Shown: positions 38,592 through 48,529, counted from the first letter of the stretch. The stretch: DNA of 64,000 nucleotides from Pseudomonas fragi (GCF_025426255.1 NZ_CP104861.1:1984001-2048000); one strand, 5' to 3'. Numbers and translations: made by a program. The notes: generated by a model from the letters alone, not told the origin.

Positions 38592-39974
38592 ATGCGACGT
38601 ATCACTCATATGGGCGGCTGGCTGTCAGTCGCCCTCGTTTTGCACGGTTACAGCGGGCTGACTTTGGCCCAGGCCCCCGCCGATCAGATCGCCCGACTGG
38701 GCAAGGATTTGACCTGCGTCGGTGCCCAGAAGGAAGGCAATGCCGAAGGCACCATCCCGGCATTTGGCGGCCAATGGCTGGGTGCCGCGCCGGGGATGAA
38801 GTTCGAGGGCACGGGCAAGCATCCAATCGACCCCTATCCCAACGAAAAGCCGCTGTTTGTGATTACCGCGCAAAACCTGAGCCAGTACGGCGCGCACCTG
38901 TCCGAAGGGCAGAAAGCCTTGTTCAAGCTGTACCCACAGACCTTTCGCATGCCCATATACCCGTCGCACCGCGACTTCCGTTTCTCTGACACGGTGTGCA
39001 AGGCCACCCTGGAAAACGCTTCGGTGGCCAAGCTGGTCGACGACGGTGAAGGCGTAGTCGCACGCACCGGCGGGGTTGCCTTCCCGATTCCGCAAAACGG
39101 TATTGAACTGCTGAAAAATGCATCGCTGTTTACCGTGCGCGCCTGGACCGAGGAATACACTTCGGACAACGCCTATGTGCTCAAGGACGGAAATATCAAC
39201 TGGGGGCGGGTGCACTCGCGCAACATGGCACCGGGGCTGGAACCGGGCAAAATTGGCGAGACTGTCGGCAACTCCTCGTTCTATCTCAACGAAACCCTGC
39301 TGCCCCAGCGCGACAAGGGCGAAATCAACACCGGCACCGAGTACTGGAACGACAAGACCGAGCCGCGCCAGAGCTGGCGCTACGACCCCGGCACACGCCG
39401 CGTTCGCCAGTCACCGGGTTACGGTTTTGATATGGCATTTCCAGGCTCGGGAGGCTCGATCACCGTCGACGAAGTGCGGATATTCAACGGCTCGGCCCAG
39501 CGCTATAACTGGAATATCGTCGGTAAAAAAGAGCTGTATATCCCCTATAACACTGCGCGGCTGCACGCCAGTGATCTGAAGTACGCCAGCATGTTGACCC
39601 CCGGTCATATCAGCCCGGACAACATGCGTTACGAATTGCACCGCGTGTGGGTACTCGAGGGTGTGCTCAAGCCCGGCAACCGCCATCTGTACGGCAAACG
39701 CACGATGTATATCGACGAAGACAGTTGGTTCCCGATCATGGGCGACAACTATGACAACCGTGGCGAGCTGTGGCGCACCTCGATGGTCAATTACTTCTAC
39801 GCCCCGGAAACCCAGACCTGGCAGGCCGGTGTTGGCCTGTATCACGATCTGAACGCAGGCAGCTACCTGGCCTTCAACCTGATCAACGAACAACGTAACG
39901 GCTATGTGCTGAACAAAGGCGGTTTTGCTGCGGGTGACTTTGGTCCCGAAGCGGCACGCCGGGCCGGCAAGTAA
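38592..39974 (+). CDS. DUF1329 domain-containing periplasmic protein
   Basis: This 460-residue protein has a signal peptide (about 1-27, cut after TLAQA). DUF1329 has a LolA/LolB-like fold, and its members are thought to carry lipophilic molecules across the periplasm. The motifs YDPGTRRVRQSPGYGFD, WNIVGKKELYIPYN and the late YIDEDSWFPIMGDNYDNRGELWR are characteristic. AAGGAGAACTCC before the ATG at 38592 fixes the start. It lies 25 bases after the exporter gene and before the DUF1302 gene, forming one operon. Confidence 0.92.
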   Translation: MRRITHMGGWLSVALVLHGYSGLTLAQAPADQIARLGKDLTCVGAQKEGNAEGTIPAFGGQWLGAAPGMKFEGTGKHPIDPYPNEKPLFVITAQNLSQYGAHLSEGQKALFKLYPQTFRMPIYPSHRDFRFSDTVCKATLENASVAKLVDDGEGVVARTGGVAFPIPQNGIELLKNASLFTVRAWTEEYTSDNAYVLKDGNINWGRVHSRNMAPGLEPGKIGETVGNSSFYLNETLLPQRDKGEINTGTEYWNDKTEPRQSWRYDPGTRRVRQSPGYGFDMAFPGSGGSITVDEVRIFNGSAQRYNWNIVGKKELYIPYNTARLHASDLKYASMLTPGHISPDNMRYELHRVWVLEGVLKPGNRHLYGKRTMYIDEDSWFPIMGDNYDNRGELWRTSMVNYFYAPETQTWQAGVGLYHDLNAGSYLAFNLINEQRNGYVLNKGGFAAGDFGPEAARRAGK

Positions 39975-40073
39975 ACCTGTAACGCCCTGACTCCGCTTGG
40001 CGCTCTGCCACAGGCCCTGACCTGTGCGCAGAGCGCTGGGCGGAGCAAAAACAAGAATAAAAAGGAGCATGGC

Positions 40074-41687
40074 ATGTTTAAGCAGTACACACGTTTTGTG
40101 GGCACCGGTTTGCTGTCGGGGCTCAGTACCCTGGCGCTGGCTGCTCCAACCATCGAGCTGGGCGAAGACACCACACTCGACTCATCACTGACCGTGAACT
40201 ACACGGCTTCGATGCGAACCGAAAAGCCTGATCATGAATACCTCAACAACATCAACTACGACGATGCCACGCGCAACTTCAAGCGCGGCTCATTGATCAA
40301 CAACCGGGTTAGCGTGTTTGGCGAGTTGATGCTCAAGCACGACAACCTCGGCGCGGTGGTGCGCGGCAGTCATTTCTATGACGAGGTCTACCACCAGCGC
40401 AACGACAACGACTCGCCAGACACGGTTAACAAAACCGGACGCTACAACGACTTCAGCCAGGACACGCGCAAACTCAGCGGGAGCAAGGCGCGGTTGCTGG
40501 ATGCCTACGTGTATGGCGACTTCACCGTCAATGACGACCAGTACCTGTCGCTCAAGGCCGGTCGGCATCTGGTGGCGTGGGGCGAGAGCCTGTTCTGGCC
40601 CAACATCAGCCAGGGCCAGGCACCGGTAGACGCGACCAAGTTCAACGTGCCGGGAACCGAAGCCAAGGATGCTTATCTGCCGGTTGGGCAGCTATCGGGC
40701 TCCTGGTCGGTCAACGAAGATCTGGCCTTGCTCGGGTTCTACCAATACAAGTGGGAAGAGACCCAGCTAAACCCGGTGGGTGACTACTTTGGCAGCGACA
40801 CCTTTGGCCCCGGAGCCGAGTTCTTTCGTCTGGCTCCGGGTGTGGTCAACAACCTGCCGGACTCGGCAGCTGTCGGTTATGGCGGCTCGGTCAAACCCGG
40901 CAACAGCGGTGAGTGGGGCCTTGGCACCCGCTACCGGCTGACGCAAAACACCGAGATTGGCCTGTTCCATTACCGCTACCACGACCGCGTGCCGTCGCTG
41001 TTTTTCGACTTTACCGGGCAGACCCACTATTCCTCGCTGAGCAAAGTGGGGGGCAACGGCAATGGCCCAAGCTACCAACTGGGCTACTTCGACAACATCA
41101 AGCTCACCGGCGTGAGTTTCACCACCAAGGCGGGTGATTCGGTGCAGTTTGCCGGTGACCTGAGCTATCGCGACGGCGCGGCGGTCTACCTGAGCAACGG
41201 CGCTCCGGCCCGTGGCCAGGTGTGGCAAGGCAACCTGAACGCGGTGTATATGATCGGGCCGACGTTTATGGCGCAACAGACCACGTTGATGACCGAAGTG
41301 GTGCACCAGCGAATTCAGGGTGTGGACGATCTGACCATTACCGGTGGCGGCGCGGGCACGGACGGCACCTTCAACAAATACGTGTATGACGGCCAGACCC
41401 GGGGCTCCAGCCTGTTGGGGATCGGTGCGTACTTCGATCACCCTAACGTGTTTAACGGCTGGGACTTGACCACCAAGGCCACCTGGACCCAGAACATCGA
41501 TGGCAGCGCCTATTCCGGGCTGGGCCGTGCTGAAAAACGCCTGACACTGGGCGGCGATTTCAAATACCTGGGCAACTTTCAGTTGGGCCTGACCTACGTG
41601 GCGTATTTGAGTTCGGCAGATATTGCCCAGGGGCGGACCATGGCGGATCGGGACTATCTGTCGTTTAACGGCAAGTACACGTTCTGA
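40074..41687 (+). CDS. DUF1302 family outer-membrane protein
   Basis: This 537-residue protein has a signal peptide (about 1-23, ending LALA) and a beta-barrel ending in ADRDYLSFNGKYTF with a terminal Phe. DUF1302 proteins pair with DUF1329 proteins and are thought to be outer-membrane channels for hydrophobic compounds. VAWGESLFWPNISQGQAPVD is a typical family segment. AAAAAGGAGCATGGC precedes the ATG. It is the last gene of the transport operon, ending in a perfect 28-base inverted repeat. Confidence 0.92.
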   Translation: MFKQYTRFVGTGLLSGLSTLALAAPTIELGEDTTLDSSLTVNYTASMRTEKPDHEYLNNINYDDATRNFKRGSLINNRVSVFGELMLKHDNLGAVVRGSHFYDEVYHQRNDNDSPDTVNKTGRYNDFSQDTRKLSGSKARLLDAYVYGDFTVNDDQYLSLKAGRHLVAWGESLFWPNISQGQAPVDATKFNVPGTEAKDAYLPVGQLSGSWSVNEDLALLGFYQYKWEETQLNPVGDYFGSDTFGPGAEFFRLAPGVVNNLPDSAAVGYGGSVKPGNSGEWGLGTRYRLTQNTEIGLFHYRYHDRVPSLFFDFTGQTHYSSLSKVGGNGNGPSYQLGYFDNIKLTGVSFTTKAGDSVQFAGDLSYRDGAAVYLSNGAPARGQVWQGNLNAVYMIGPTFMAQQTTLMTEVVHQRIQGVDDLTITGGGAGTDGTFNKYVYDGQTRGSSLLGIGAYFDHPNVFNGWDLTTKATWTQNIDGSAYSGLGRAEKRLTLGGDFKYLGNFQLGLTYVAYLSSADIAQGRTMADRDYLSFNGKYTF

Positions 41688-41717
41688 CCCGGATGTAGAC
41701 CGGGCTGCCTAGTCGGA

Positions 41718-41775
41718 CGCAGCCTCGCGCTGCTCGACAGCGGCTGTAGCCGCTGTCGAGCAGCGCGAGGCTGCG
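41718..41775. repeat. perfect 28-base inverted repeat between convergent genes
   Basis: Arm 41718-41745 (CGCAGCCTCGCGCTGCTCGA..) and arm 41748-41775 are exact inverse copies with a two-base gap. It lies between the stop of the DUF1302 gene and the end of the convergent acyl-CoA dehydrogenase gene and probably ends both transcripts. No T tract follows, so it is more a REP-type element than a classic terminator. Confidence 0.9.
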
Positions 41776-41790
41776 ATTGGTCAGGCAGTT

Positions 41791-42975
41791 CTAACGCGCT
41801 TCGCGCGGCATCCCCAGTGCCCGTTCGGCAATGATGTTGCGCTGGATCTCATTGCTGCCGCCGTAAATAGTGTCTGCCCGGGTAAACAGGAACAGCGCCT
41901 GCAACCGCGTCAGCTCATAGGGCGCGCCTGCCAGCAATTCAGCTTCAGGCCCAAGCACATCCATCGCCAGCTTGCCCAACTCGACATGCCAGGTCGACCA
42001 GGCCAGCTTGTAGATCGTCGCTTCAGGGCGCAGGCTGCCATCCTGAACGCCGGACAACATGCGCAACGAGTTATAGCGCAACACCCGCAAGCCGCTCCAT
42101 GCCTGGGCGATGCGTTGGCGCAGGACTGGGTCTTGCGCCGCGCCGTTGGTCTTGGCGATTCGCACCACTTCGTCCAGTTCATTCTGAAACTGCATTTGCT
42201 GGCCCAGGGTCGACACCCCACGCTCAAACCCGAGCAACGCCATGGCGATTTTCCAGCCGTCGCCGGGTTGGCCGATCAGGTTGTCTGCCGAAGCGCGTGC
42301 CTGATCAAAAAACACCTCGTTGAACTCACTGGTGCCGGTCAATTGCCGGATCGGTTGTACCCGGATACCCGGCTGGTCCATCTCGACCAGCAGAAACGAC
42401 AGGCCACGATGGCCGACACTGCCCGGCTCGGTCCGTGCCAGCACAAAGCACCAGTCCGACTCATGGGCCAGCGAGGTCCAGACCTTTTGCCCGCTGATTA
42501 ACCAGTGTCCGCTGGGGTCATCCAGGTTGGCCCGAGTCTTGATATTAGCCAGGTCCGAGCCGGCCCCCGGCTCGGAGTAGCCTTGGCACCAGAAGTGTTG
42601 CCCGGCCAGTATGGGTGGCAAAAAACGCAGTTGCTGCTCGCGGGTGCCGAAAGCGGCAATCGTCGGCCCGACCAGCCCTTCGCCAATATGTCCCATGCGT
42701 CCTGGACCTCCCGCCCGGGCATACTCCTCAAAGAAAATCACTTGCTGGTTGATACTCAGGCCACGACCACCATGCTCGGCAGCCCAGCCAGCACCGATCC
42801 AACGGCCTTGAGCCAGTTGCTGCTCCCAGAGCTTACGCAGCTCTGGAGAAAAGTCTTCATCCCCTGGACCACCACGAAAGCGCAGAGCGGCAAACTCGCC
42901 CGTCAGGTGCTGGTGCATCCACTGGGCTACCTGCTGGCGAAACTGCTCGTCTGCCGCGCTAAAGTCGATATTCAT
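41791..42975 (-). CDS. acyl-CoA dehydrogenase, FadE30-like (NEIQR subunit)
   Basis: This 394-residue flavoenzyme introduces a 2,3 double bond into an acyl-CoA. Motifs are WCQGYSEPGAGSDLA (about 130), GQKVWTSLAHESDWC (about 165), FNEVFFD (about 218), FERGVSTLGQQ (about 250) and the FAD-site ending GGSNEIQRNIIAERALGMP. The sequence strongly recalls FadE30 of actinobacterial steroid C/D-ring degradation (EFAALRFRGGPG, GVSTLGQQ). This is from memory, not an alignment. It overlaps the neighbouring dehydrogenase gene by four bases (ATGA), which fits a two-subunit enzyme. Confidence 0.9.
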   Translation of the reverse strand: MNIDFSAADEQFRQQVAQWMHQHLTGEFAALRFRGGPGDEDFSPELRKLWEQQLAQGRWIGAGWAAEHGGRGLSINQQVIFFEEYARAGGPGRMGHIGEGLVGPTIAAFGTREQQLRFLPPILAGQHFWCQGYSEPGAGSDLANIKTRANLDDPSGHWLISGQKVWTSLAHESDWCFVLARTEPGSVGHRGLSFLLVEMDQPGIRVQPIRQLTGTSEFNEVFFDQARASADNLIGQPGDGWKIAMALLGFERGVSTLGQQMQFQNELDEVVRIAKTNGAAQDPVLRQRIAQAWSGLRVLRYNSLRMLSGVQDGSLRPEATIYKLAWSTWHVELGKLAMDVLGPEAELLAGAPYELTRLQALFLFTRADTIYGGSNEIQRNIIAERALGMPREAR

Positions 42976-44144
42976 GTGCGCTCTCCGAAAATCTGTCTGG
43001 CCAATTGTTCGCGATGAAACGCCGGGGTGCCGAGCATCTGCTCACTGGCCCGTGCCCGCTTGAAGTACAGATGCGGGTCGTATTCCCAGGTGAAACCCAC
43101 GCCGCCATGCAGCTGGATGGACTCTGCCGCGCACTGAAAAAAACCTTCGCTGGCGAAAATTTTTGCCGTGGCGCCAGCTTCACCCAGTTGTTGCCGGGCA
43201 CTCGGATCACCGTCGATATTCAGGCACTCGTCGGCGATGCAGGCTGCGTAGTAACTGGCTGAGCGGGCGCATTCGATTGCCAGCATCAGGTCGGCACAGC
43301 GATGCTTGATTGCCTGAAAGCTGGCAATGCGACGGCCAAACTGCTCGCGCTGGCTGATGTAGCTCAAGGTGATGTCCAGCGACTGCTGAGCGCCACCGGT
43401 CTGTTCAGCCGCCAGGCCGATACAGGCGATATGCAGCACATCGCGCAGCATTGGCCAGCCCTGTCCGGGCTCGCTGAGCAACTGTTCGTCGTAGACGACC
43501 ACGTCGGTCAAGGTGAGGGTGGCCAGGCGGCGAGTCTGGTCCAGTGTGGGTTGCCAATGGCGCTGGATCCCGGGTGTGTCGGCAGATATCGCAAACAAAC
43601 GGATACCGGCTTCACCGACGCTCCCCGGGGTACGGGTGGCAATGATCAACAGATCGCAGTCGGCGCCGTCAATTACATAGCGATACTCGCCGTTGAGGCG
43701 ATACCCACCTGAGTGGCTTTGCGCATACACCTGCACGCCGCTGTCGTCCCAGCGCGGCGCGCTGGTGAAAGCCAGGCTGGCGCGAATTTCCCCAGCGGCG
43801 ATCAACGGCAGCCAGCGCTCCTTGAGTGGTTCATTGCGGCTAAGCAGCAGGGCAGGGGTGGCCAGGCTGCACGTGGCAAAAAATGGGCTTGGCAGCAGAC
43901 GTCGGCCCAATTGTTCCTGTAACAGGCAGACCTCGACAAAGCCTAGCCCGAGCCCGCCATACACTTCGGGGATCGCCAGTGCTGGCCAATACAACTCCTG
44001 AGCCATTCGCGTCCATGTCTCGGCGTCGTACCCGCGCTCGCTGGCCATTGCCGTGCGCACGGCGCTGGAGCTGGCAACCTGGGTCAAAAAACGCTCGGCA
44101 GACGTTTGAATCATTCGCTGCTCGTCAGTCAGGGCAAGCTCCAT
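42972..44144 (-). CDS. acyl-CoA dehydrogenase, partner subunit
   Basis: This 390-residue protein keeps the acyl-CoA dehydrogenase fold but ends IQLHGGVGFTWEYDPHLYFKRA, without the NEIQRNIIAE motif carried by its downstream partner. This split of motifs between adjacent genes is typical of heterotetrameric dehydrogenases acting on steroid side chains and rings. The ATG at 44144 has GATGAGG upstream; a start at 44207 adds an untypical Cys-rich leader. It is the first gene of the two-gene minus-strand operon. Confidence 0.88.
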   Translation of the reverse strand: MELALTDEQRMIQTSAERFLTQVASSSAVRTAMASERGYDAETWTRMAQELYWPALAIPEVYGGLGLGFVEVCLLQEQLGRRLLPSPFFATCSLATPALLLSRNEPLKERWLPLIAAGEIRASLAFTSAPRWDDSGVQVYAQSHSGGYRLNGEYRYVIDGADCDLLIIATRTPGSVGEAGIRLFAISADTPGIQRHWQPTLDQTRRLATLTLTDVVVYDEQLLSEPGQGWPMLRDVLHIACIGLAAEQTGGAQQSLDITLSYISQREQFGRRIASFQAIKHRCADLMLAIECARSASYYAACIADECLNIDGDPSARQQLGEAGATAKIFASEGFFQCAAESIQLHGGVGFTWEYDPHLYFKRARASEQMLGTPAFHREQLARQIFGERT

Positions 44145-44704
44145 GTAGGCCTCATCGTAGTCATACGGATCGAGGCACCAGCATGAAAGCGTGCAGCGCG
44201 GGTGCAATCCCTGAGCTGGACTAGTCCATATGAATACTTCGCGTCAGACTTCGGAGTCCCAGACGACGGTGATATTGCCCTTTGTACTTGCCTTGCGCGG
44301 ACAACATTTCTTCAACATGCTGTTTTTTGATTTCGAAGTGCAAGGTGGACGGCTTGTTTTCAACCTAATGCGTGGACTTGAATAACTGCTCTGTCGTAAC
44401 ACCCAACTGTTTACGAGAAACTGCCGAGCCATTTTAGCCTGTTTTCGGCAAGGTGCCTGGACTGGTGTTTTCCAGAAGAAGCCATAACTGTTGGGTGAGT
44501 AAAACCCAACGCCGCTGTATACACAGTTCAAAGGAGGGGTGACCCCAGTTGCTCCCCATCAGCCAAGGCCGAGCACTATTTTTTGAGGTGGTCAGTGTTA
44601 TGTTCACTTTAATACCGCGACTTAGGTCTGTTTGTATCTTTGCTGTTTAGGCTGCCCGGATTTTACGTGGCAGTTCAGATGCCATGGTATTTGGCGGTTT
44701 TCTG
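44145..44704. other. intergenic region at the junction of the dehydrogenase and pilus operons
   Basis: These 560 bases hold no gene I can support. A 95-codon minus-strand reading (44531-44244) shows no family features and is probably chance or debris. The left end should hold the promoter of the dehydrogenase pair. The region is the left boundary of the pilus insertion, and its lower GC fits foreign DNA. Confidence 0.5.
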
Positions 44705-45202
44705 TTAACGTACCGGAGCTAGAGCATCAAATATGATCTGCACACTGCCGTAATACTCACCCGCCTTGAATCCGTCTTGAGGCTTGATCGCCTCGATTCG
44801 CAATGGGACTCTGGAACCGTTTCTTGCTTCGCTTTCGGGCACGATTACGGTGTTGATCGGTGTGAGCGGGTGGTTGTTTAAAATCACGCTAAGTTCGATC
44901 TCATCGCGCCCATTGGACAACGCTGGCTCATGACCCAAGCGTGCGGCGATGCCGCCGCTGGCGTTGCGCACATCGAATGATGCGCGCAAGGGGTGAAGAA
45001 ACTCGCGGCCCAGATCCCAGTTCATTCGCTGCTCGCGTTCCAGAAATCCCGGATCCACGGGCAATACATAGAAATCCAGAGTCGGGATGCTGACACTGAC
45101 TTCAAACGTGTGTTCTTCGCGTGCTGCAAATCCTGCCTGCATCCAGAGTGCCAAGCTTGCCGCGACAGCCAGGTATGAGATTTTGCAGGCAGGACGGTGC
45201 AT
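44705..45202 (-). CDS. second, short CS1-type pilin subunit
   Basis: This 165-residue protein has a signal peptide (about 1-26, cut after GFA). The mature N terminus EEHTFEVSVSIPTLDFYVLPVDPGF parallels the major pilin's TAINITASIPTEVFHVLPVNPDF, and both then read MNxxL, a short gap, and RxS(F/Y)xxxN. It is therefore a pilin paralogue and not the large two-domain tip adhesin (CooD/CblD, about 360 residues) usual in this pathway. Its ATG overlaps the chaperone stop as TAATG, implying coupled translation. It may be the tip or base subunit. Confidence 0.82.
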   Translation of the reverse strand: MHRPACKISYLAVAASLALWMQAGFAAREEHTFEVSVSIPTLDFYVLPVDPGFLEREQRMNWDLGREFLHPLRASFDVRNASGGIAARLGHEPALSNGRDEIELSVILNNHPLTPINTVIVPESEARNGSRVPLRIEAIKPQDGFKAGEYYGSVQIIFDALAPVR

Positions 45203-45939
45203 TAGCCTTTAACCTCAATGATTTTTTGTTTATCGGCTTCGATCAGCATAAAGCGATAATGGCGACCGGGCTCTTTAATGAAACTGAATGTACGACCCGG
45301 CAAAATATGGTTTTTGGTGACAGGCTTGCAGTCTTGTAAATCCTTGCCCGAGCAATCCTTGAATTCATCGACCACGACCACGGTGTTGCCTTTGTTGTTG
45401 AGCGAGTACTTGCCTTTGCTGTCTTCGATACGCGTATCAATGTGGGTTGCCTTGGGGCGCACAAAAAATACCGTGCCATAGCCCGCCAATATATTGACCC
45501 CGGCAGACAGGGTCTTTTTGTAGTTGTCGGTTTGGTCCTGGTTCAAGGCAAATTCATCTTCTTTTTCAGGCACTACCGGGACAAAACGTACGCGAAAATA
45601 GCGCTCTTTATCGCGGTTGCCCATAAACAACAAACGTGAACCCTGGGTGCCTTTTGCGGGCACAATCAAGCGCGCCGGGCTGGCCATCAAACCGTCACGC
45701 ACACTGCCTGCCTGGGTTTTTAGTGGCACTTCTTCACTTGAACCGTCTGCCTTGTAAACAATCTCCATGATCTTGATCCGCACAAATGCAGTGCTGGTGC
45801 CGCCATTGAATACACGCTTCAGATAGGTGCTTTTATCGCCGTCCATATAGTCATAGACGGTGCCGACATTAATGTTGGGGCCAGCAAGGGCACTGAGTGA
45901 AACCAGCCAAAGACCAATAATTGAATAGATGTGTTTCAT
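45202..45939 (-). CDS. alternate (CS1-type) pilus chaperone
   Basis: This 245-residue periplasmic protein has a signal peptide (about 1-18, ending ALA). The mature part starts GPNINVGTVYDYMDGDKSTY and has LIVPAKGTQGSRLLFMGNRDKERYFRVRFVPV, the edge-strand region of a donor-strand chaperone. It resembles CooB/CblB of the alternate chaperone/usher pathway and not PapD. It should fold and deliver the two pilins to the usher. It is the third gene of the operon, 64 bases after the usher. Confidence 0.85.
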   Translation of the reverse strand: MKHIYSIIGLWLVSLSALAGPNINVGTVYDYMDGDKSTYLKRVFNGGTSTAFVRIKIMEIVYKADGSSEEVPLKTQAGSVRDGLMASPARLIVPAKGTQGSRLLFMGNRDKERYFRVRFVPVVPEKEDEFALNQDQTDNYKKTLSAGVNILAGYGTVFFVRPKATHIDTRIEDSKGKYSLNNKGNTVVVVDEFKDCSGKDLQDCKPVTKNHILPGRTFSFIKEPGRHYRFMLIEADKQKIIEVKG

Positions 45940-46003
45940 TGTTTAATCTCACTGTGAATATAGGTGCAGTAAATAATGTGTATAGATTTGCTTTCTGGCT
46001 TTT

Positions 46004-48529
46004 TCACCCGGCTATTTGCGGGTTGTTCTTCATGTCTGCCAACGTATCGGGATGGCAACGTAAATCGCCGATTTGCAAAACGTCTTTCTCTTTTGTGGTG
46101 TTCTTGGCGTCAATCCGGAACTGGCACAGCAACTGGTCATCCTTGCGCACTTCCAGGGTTGGTGTGCGGGCATTCATTTCCATCGAGAAGAACCCGTCCA
46201 CTTCGCTAATGCCCCGGCTGGCGTGGTTGATGATGTGATGGCCCTTGAGTGGGTCGCCTTTGGGGTCGAGCAAACGGCCGAGTACGGTTACGGTTTGCAC
46301 CACACTGATGGTGCGATAGTCCACGCCGCCCTTGTTCAGGTGGTAGCGGCTGCGAGCGGGTTGAATGGTGGCAGCCGGGACGTCAGTCCCTTCAAAGTCG
46401 AAACTTACCGCGCTGTTTTTATACGCTGTGAGCGGGATAAAGTTGCGCCCCGGTCGCAGTATTGTGCTGCTGCCACTCAAGTCATCGGCGCGCAAGGTGA
46501 TGCCGTCGACATCGGATTGCACATCGACAATCATGCCCGCGCCGCGACCACTGTATTCACTGGCCATCACCGCTTTACCGCCCCCGACTGCGACAGTGCT
46601 GTCCAGGTTCAGGCCACCGGTGAACTTGCCGTTATACGAGGAGCGTTGCACAAAGCCGTCGCCATTGAGCGTGTTGGTCTGGACGCTCGCGCGGCCGGAC
46701 AAGCCGACACCGTAAGTGTCGGTGGTTGCCGTGGCCGAGACGCTTTGCAGCAGGTGATGTTTCAAGGTTTTGTTATAGGTCAGCGAGCCGTTGTTGTCGC
46801 GTCCACCGTCGCGGGAGCTGCGTGAACCGAGGCTGGCGGACCATTTTTCGCCCGGACCGCCAAGTGCCAGGCTGACAGATAAGTCGACCCCGCGGTTACG
46901 GTTGGCACCACTGCTCGAGCTGGCAGGTCGATCAAAGACCGATAGCCGCCAGTTGCCATCACTGCCGAACAAATGGGTCGTTTGCGCCCAACCCAAGTCA
47001 ATACCATGGCCCTTGGTATAGCCATCCGCGTAAGAAAGACGGGCATTCAGGCTGTTTTTGGGGCTGAGACGGTGGTTCATCGAGATCGACGAATTGCTGT
47101 TCTGGCCAACATAAGCAGTGCGTTTGCGCAGGCGCGTACCATCCGCCAGGGTTTCGTAGGTGTTACGTGTGTCGAGCCAGCTACGGTTGTGATTGAACAC
47201 CAGGCTGCCGGTGCCGTAGCTGTAAAGCGCGTTCACATCGACACCGGTGCCGTAGTTTTGGGTTTGATAGACGTTGGCGTACACGCTGGCGTTGTTGGCC
47301 AGCGTCCAGTCGACGGAGGTTCCCACTTGCATATTGCCTTTGACCTGACGCCCGGACAGGCCCAGCACCACGCGTGGATGCAGCAGGTAGTTGAGCGAGG
47401 CTCCGCCAGTCATGTCCCCCTTGGACTGATCTTCGAAGTTGCTCAAGAGTTTAGTCTCACGCCCGGCAAACAGGTTGTAGCGCCAGCGCTGATCGTGGTT
47501 GCGCCAGTTATTGGGCTTGTACACCAGTTCCGAAGTGGTACTGGTGGTCTTGCCGTCTTCGACAAGGCGCACTTCCACTTCATAAATACCGCCTGGCAGG
47601 GAGCGGGTATCGATGTTTTGCAGGCCAGCCTGTACGGGTTGCGTGTTGATCAGCAGGCCATTGCGGTAAATCTCTACCGCACCTTCACGGTTTGCCGTGA
47701 TGTGGATGGGGTAAATGCTGGGTTTGGCCATGTCGATGGCCAGGCTGTCAGAGCTGCCGTACATCACGCCCAACGCGGTATCGGGGCTGGCGCCGAAGGT
47801 GCGAACCTGGCGGGTCAGGCCTTCGGAGCTGGGGGTGAAATAACCGAGGCGAAAAAAGCTGCCCTCGAACTCACGTTGGGTATAGGCCTCATGCACTGCA
47901 TGATAAAACTTGGTGTCGTCCGGGCCACCAATACGTGACAGTTGCAGATTTATCCCTTGGGTCCAATTACCCAAGCTGCTGCTGGCTTCCAGGCCGAAGC
48001 GACCGTTGAGGTTTTCTTCCTGGCCGCCGTTGATATTCAGTTGATTGCGCACAATCAGGCCACGGCTGCCGTCTTCTGGCAGGTCGTAGTACATGCTCTG
48101 CTGGTTTTCACGCTCGGCGTTTTCAGTCAGCAGCGAGACCAGAGAGTTTTCAAGGTTGTAGTGAACTGCCAGCAATTGTTCGGGGCAGTTGGCAGAGCAG
48201 TTGCCCAGTTTGACGCCCTGTTTAAGGTAGTCAGACCATGTATCACGTTCGGCGACCGGGAGGGTGCTGCCGTCGTGGTTGGTAAAGTCAATAAGTGTTA
48301 ATCGATCGTCACGGGAAAGTACGATCATTGCTTCGCCCAATAGTTGCCCATCGCGCTCGACTTGCACTGCCAATGGAACATCGAAAAAGTGTTCTTCAAA
48401 GTCCGCAGGCAAGCCTTTGGCCTGAGCCAATAAACTACGGGGCGTGGTGCCATTGGTTTCAGAGGCTGCAACTGCAGTTGTACCAATCAGAAGGGCAAGC
48501 GCCGCCGCGATGGGAGTCATCGGGAACAT
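46004..48529 (-). CDS. CS1-type (alternate) outer-membrane usher
   Basis: This 841-residue protein has a signal peptide (about 1-22, ending AVAA) and the layout of CooC/CblC/TcfC ushers: an N-terminal domain, a barrel (GRFGLEASSSLGNWTQGI.., FFRLGYFTPSSEGLTRQ), an inserted E-set/plug region (GAVEIYRNGLLINTQPVQAG) and a C-terminal domain with DPKGDPLKGHHIIN. It secretes and polymerises the pilins across the outer membrane. Length is normal for the alternate pathway. The ATG at 48529 lacks a strong ribosome site. It is the second gene of the operon. Confidence 0.9.
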   Translation of the reverse strand: MFPMTPIAAALALLIGTTAVAASETNGTTPRSLLAQAKGLPADFEEHFFDVPLAVQVERDGQLLGEAMIVLSRDDRLTLIDFTNHDGSTLPVAERDTWSDYLKQGVKLGNCSANCPEQLLAVHYNLENSLVSLLTENAERENQQSMYYDLPEDGSRGLIVRNQLNINGGQEENLNGRFGLEASSSLGNWTQGINLQLSRIGGPDDTKFYHAVHEAYTQREFEGSFFRLGYFTPSSEGLTRQVRTFGASPDTALGVMYGSSDSLAIDMAKPSIYPIHITANREGAVEIYRNGLLINTQPVQAGLQNIDTRSLPGGIYEVEVRLVEDGKTTSTTSELVYKPNNWRNHDQRWRYNLFAGRETKLLSNFEDQSKGDMTGGASLNYLLHPRVVLGLSGRQVKGNMQVGTSVDWTLANNASVYANVYQTQNYGTGVDVNALYSYGTGSLVFNHNRSWLDTRNTYETLADGTRLRKRTAYVGQNSNSSISMNHRLSPKNSLNARLSYADGYTKGHGIDLGWAQTTHLFGSDGNWRLSVFDRPASSSSGANRNRGVDLSVSLALGGPGEKWSASLGSRSSRDGGRDNNGSLTYNKTLKHHLLQSVSATATTDTYGVGLSGRASVQTNTLNGDGFVQRSSYNGKFTGGLNLDSTVAVGGGKAVMASEYSGRGAGMIVDVQSDVDGITLRADDLSGSSTILRPGRNFIPLTAYKNSAVSFDFEGTDVPAATIQPARSRYHLNKGGVDYRTISVVQTVTVLGRLLDPKGDPLKGHHIINHASRGISEVDGFFSMEMNARTPTLEVRKDDQLLCQFRIDAKNTTKEKDVLQIGDLRCHPDTLADMKNNPQIAG

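Noticed and set aside
44244..44531. 95-codon minus-strand reading in the gap before the dehydrogenase pair
   Set aside because: Its composition (many Ser, Lys, Arg) is typical of a chance reading and it shows no motif; treated as intergenic.
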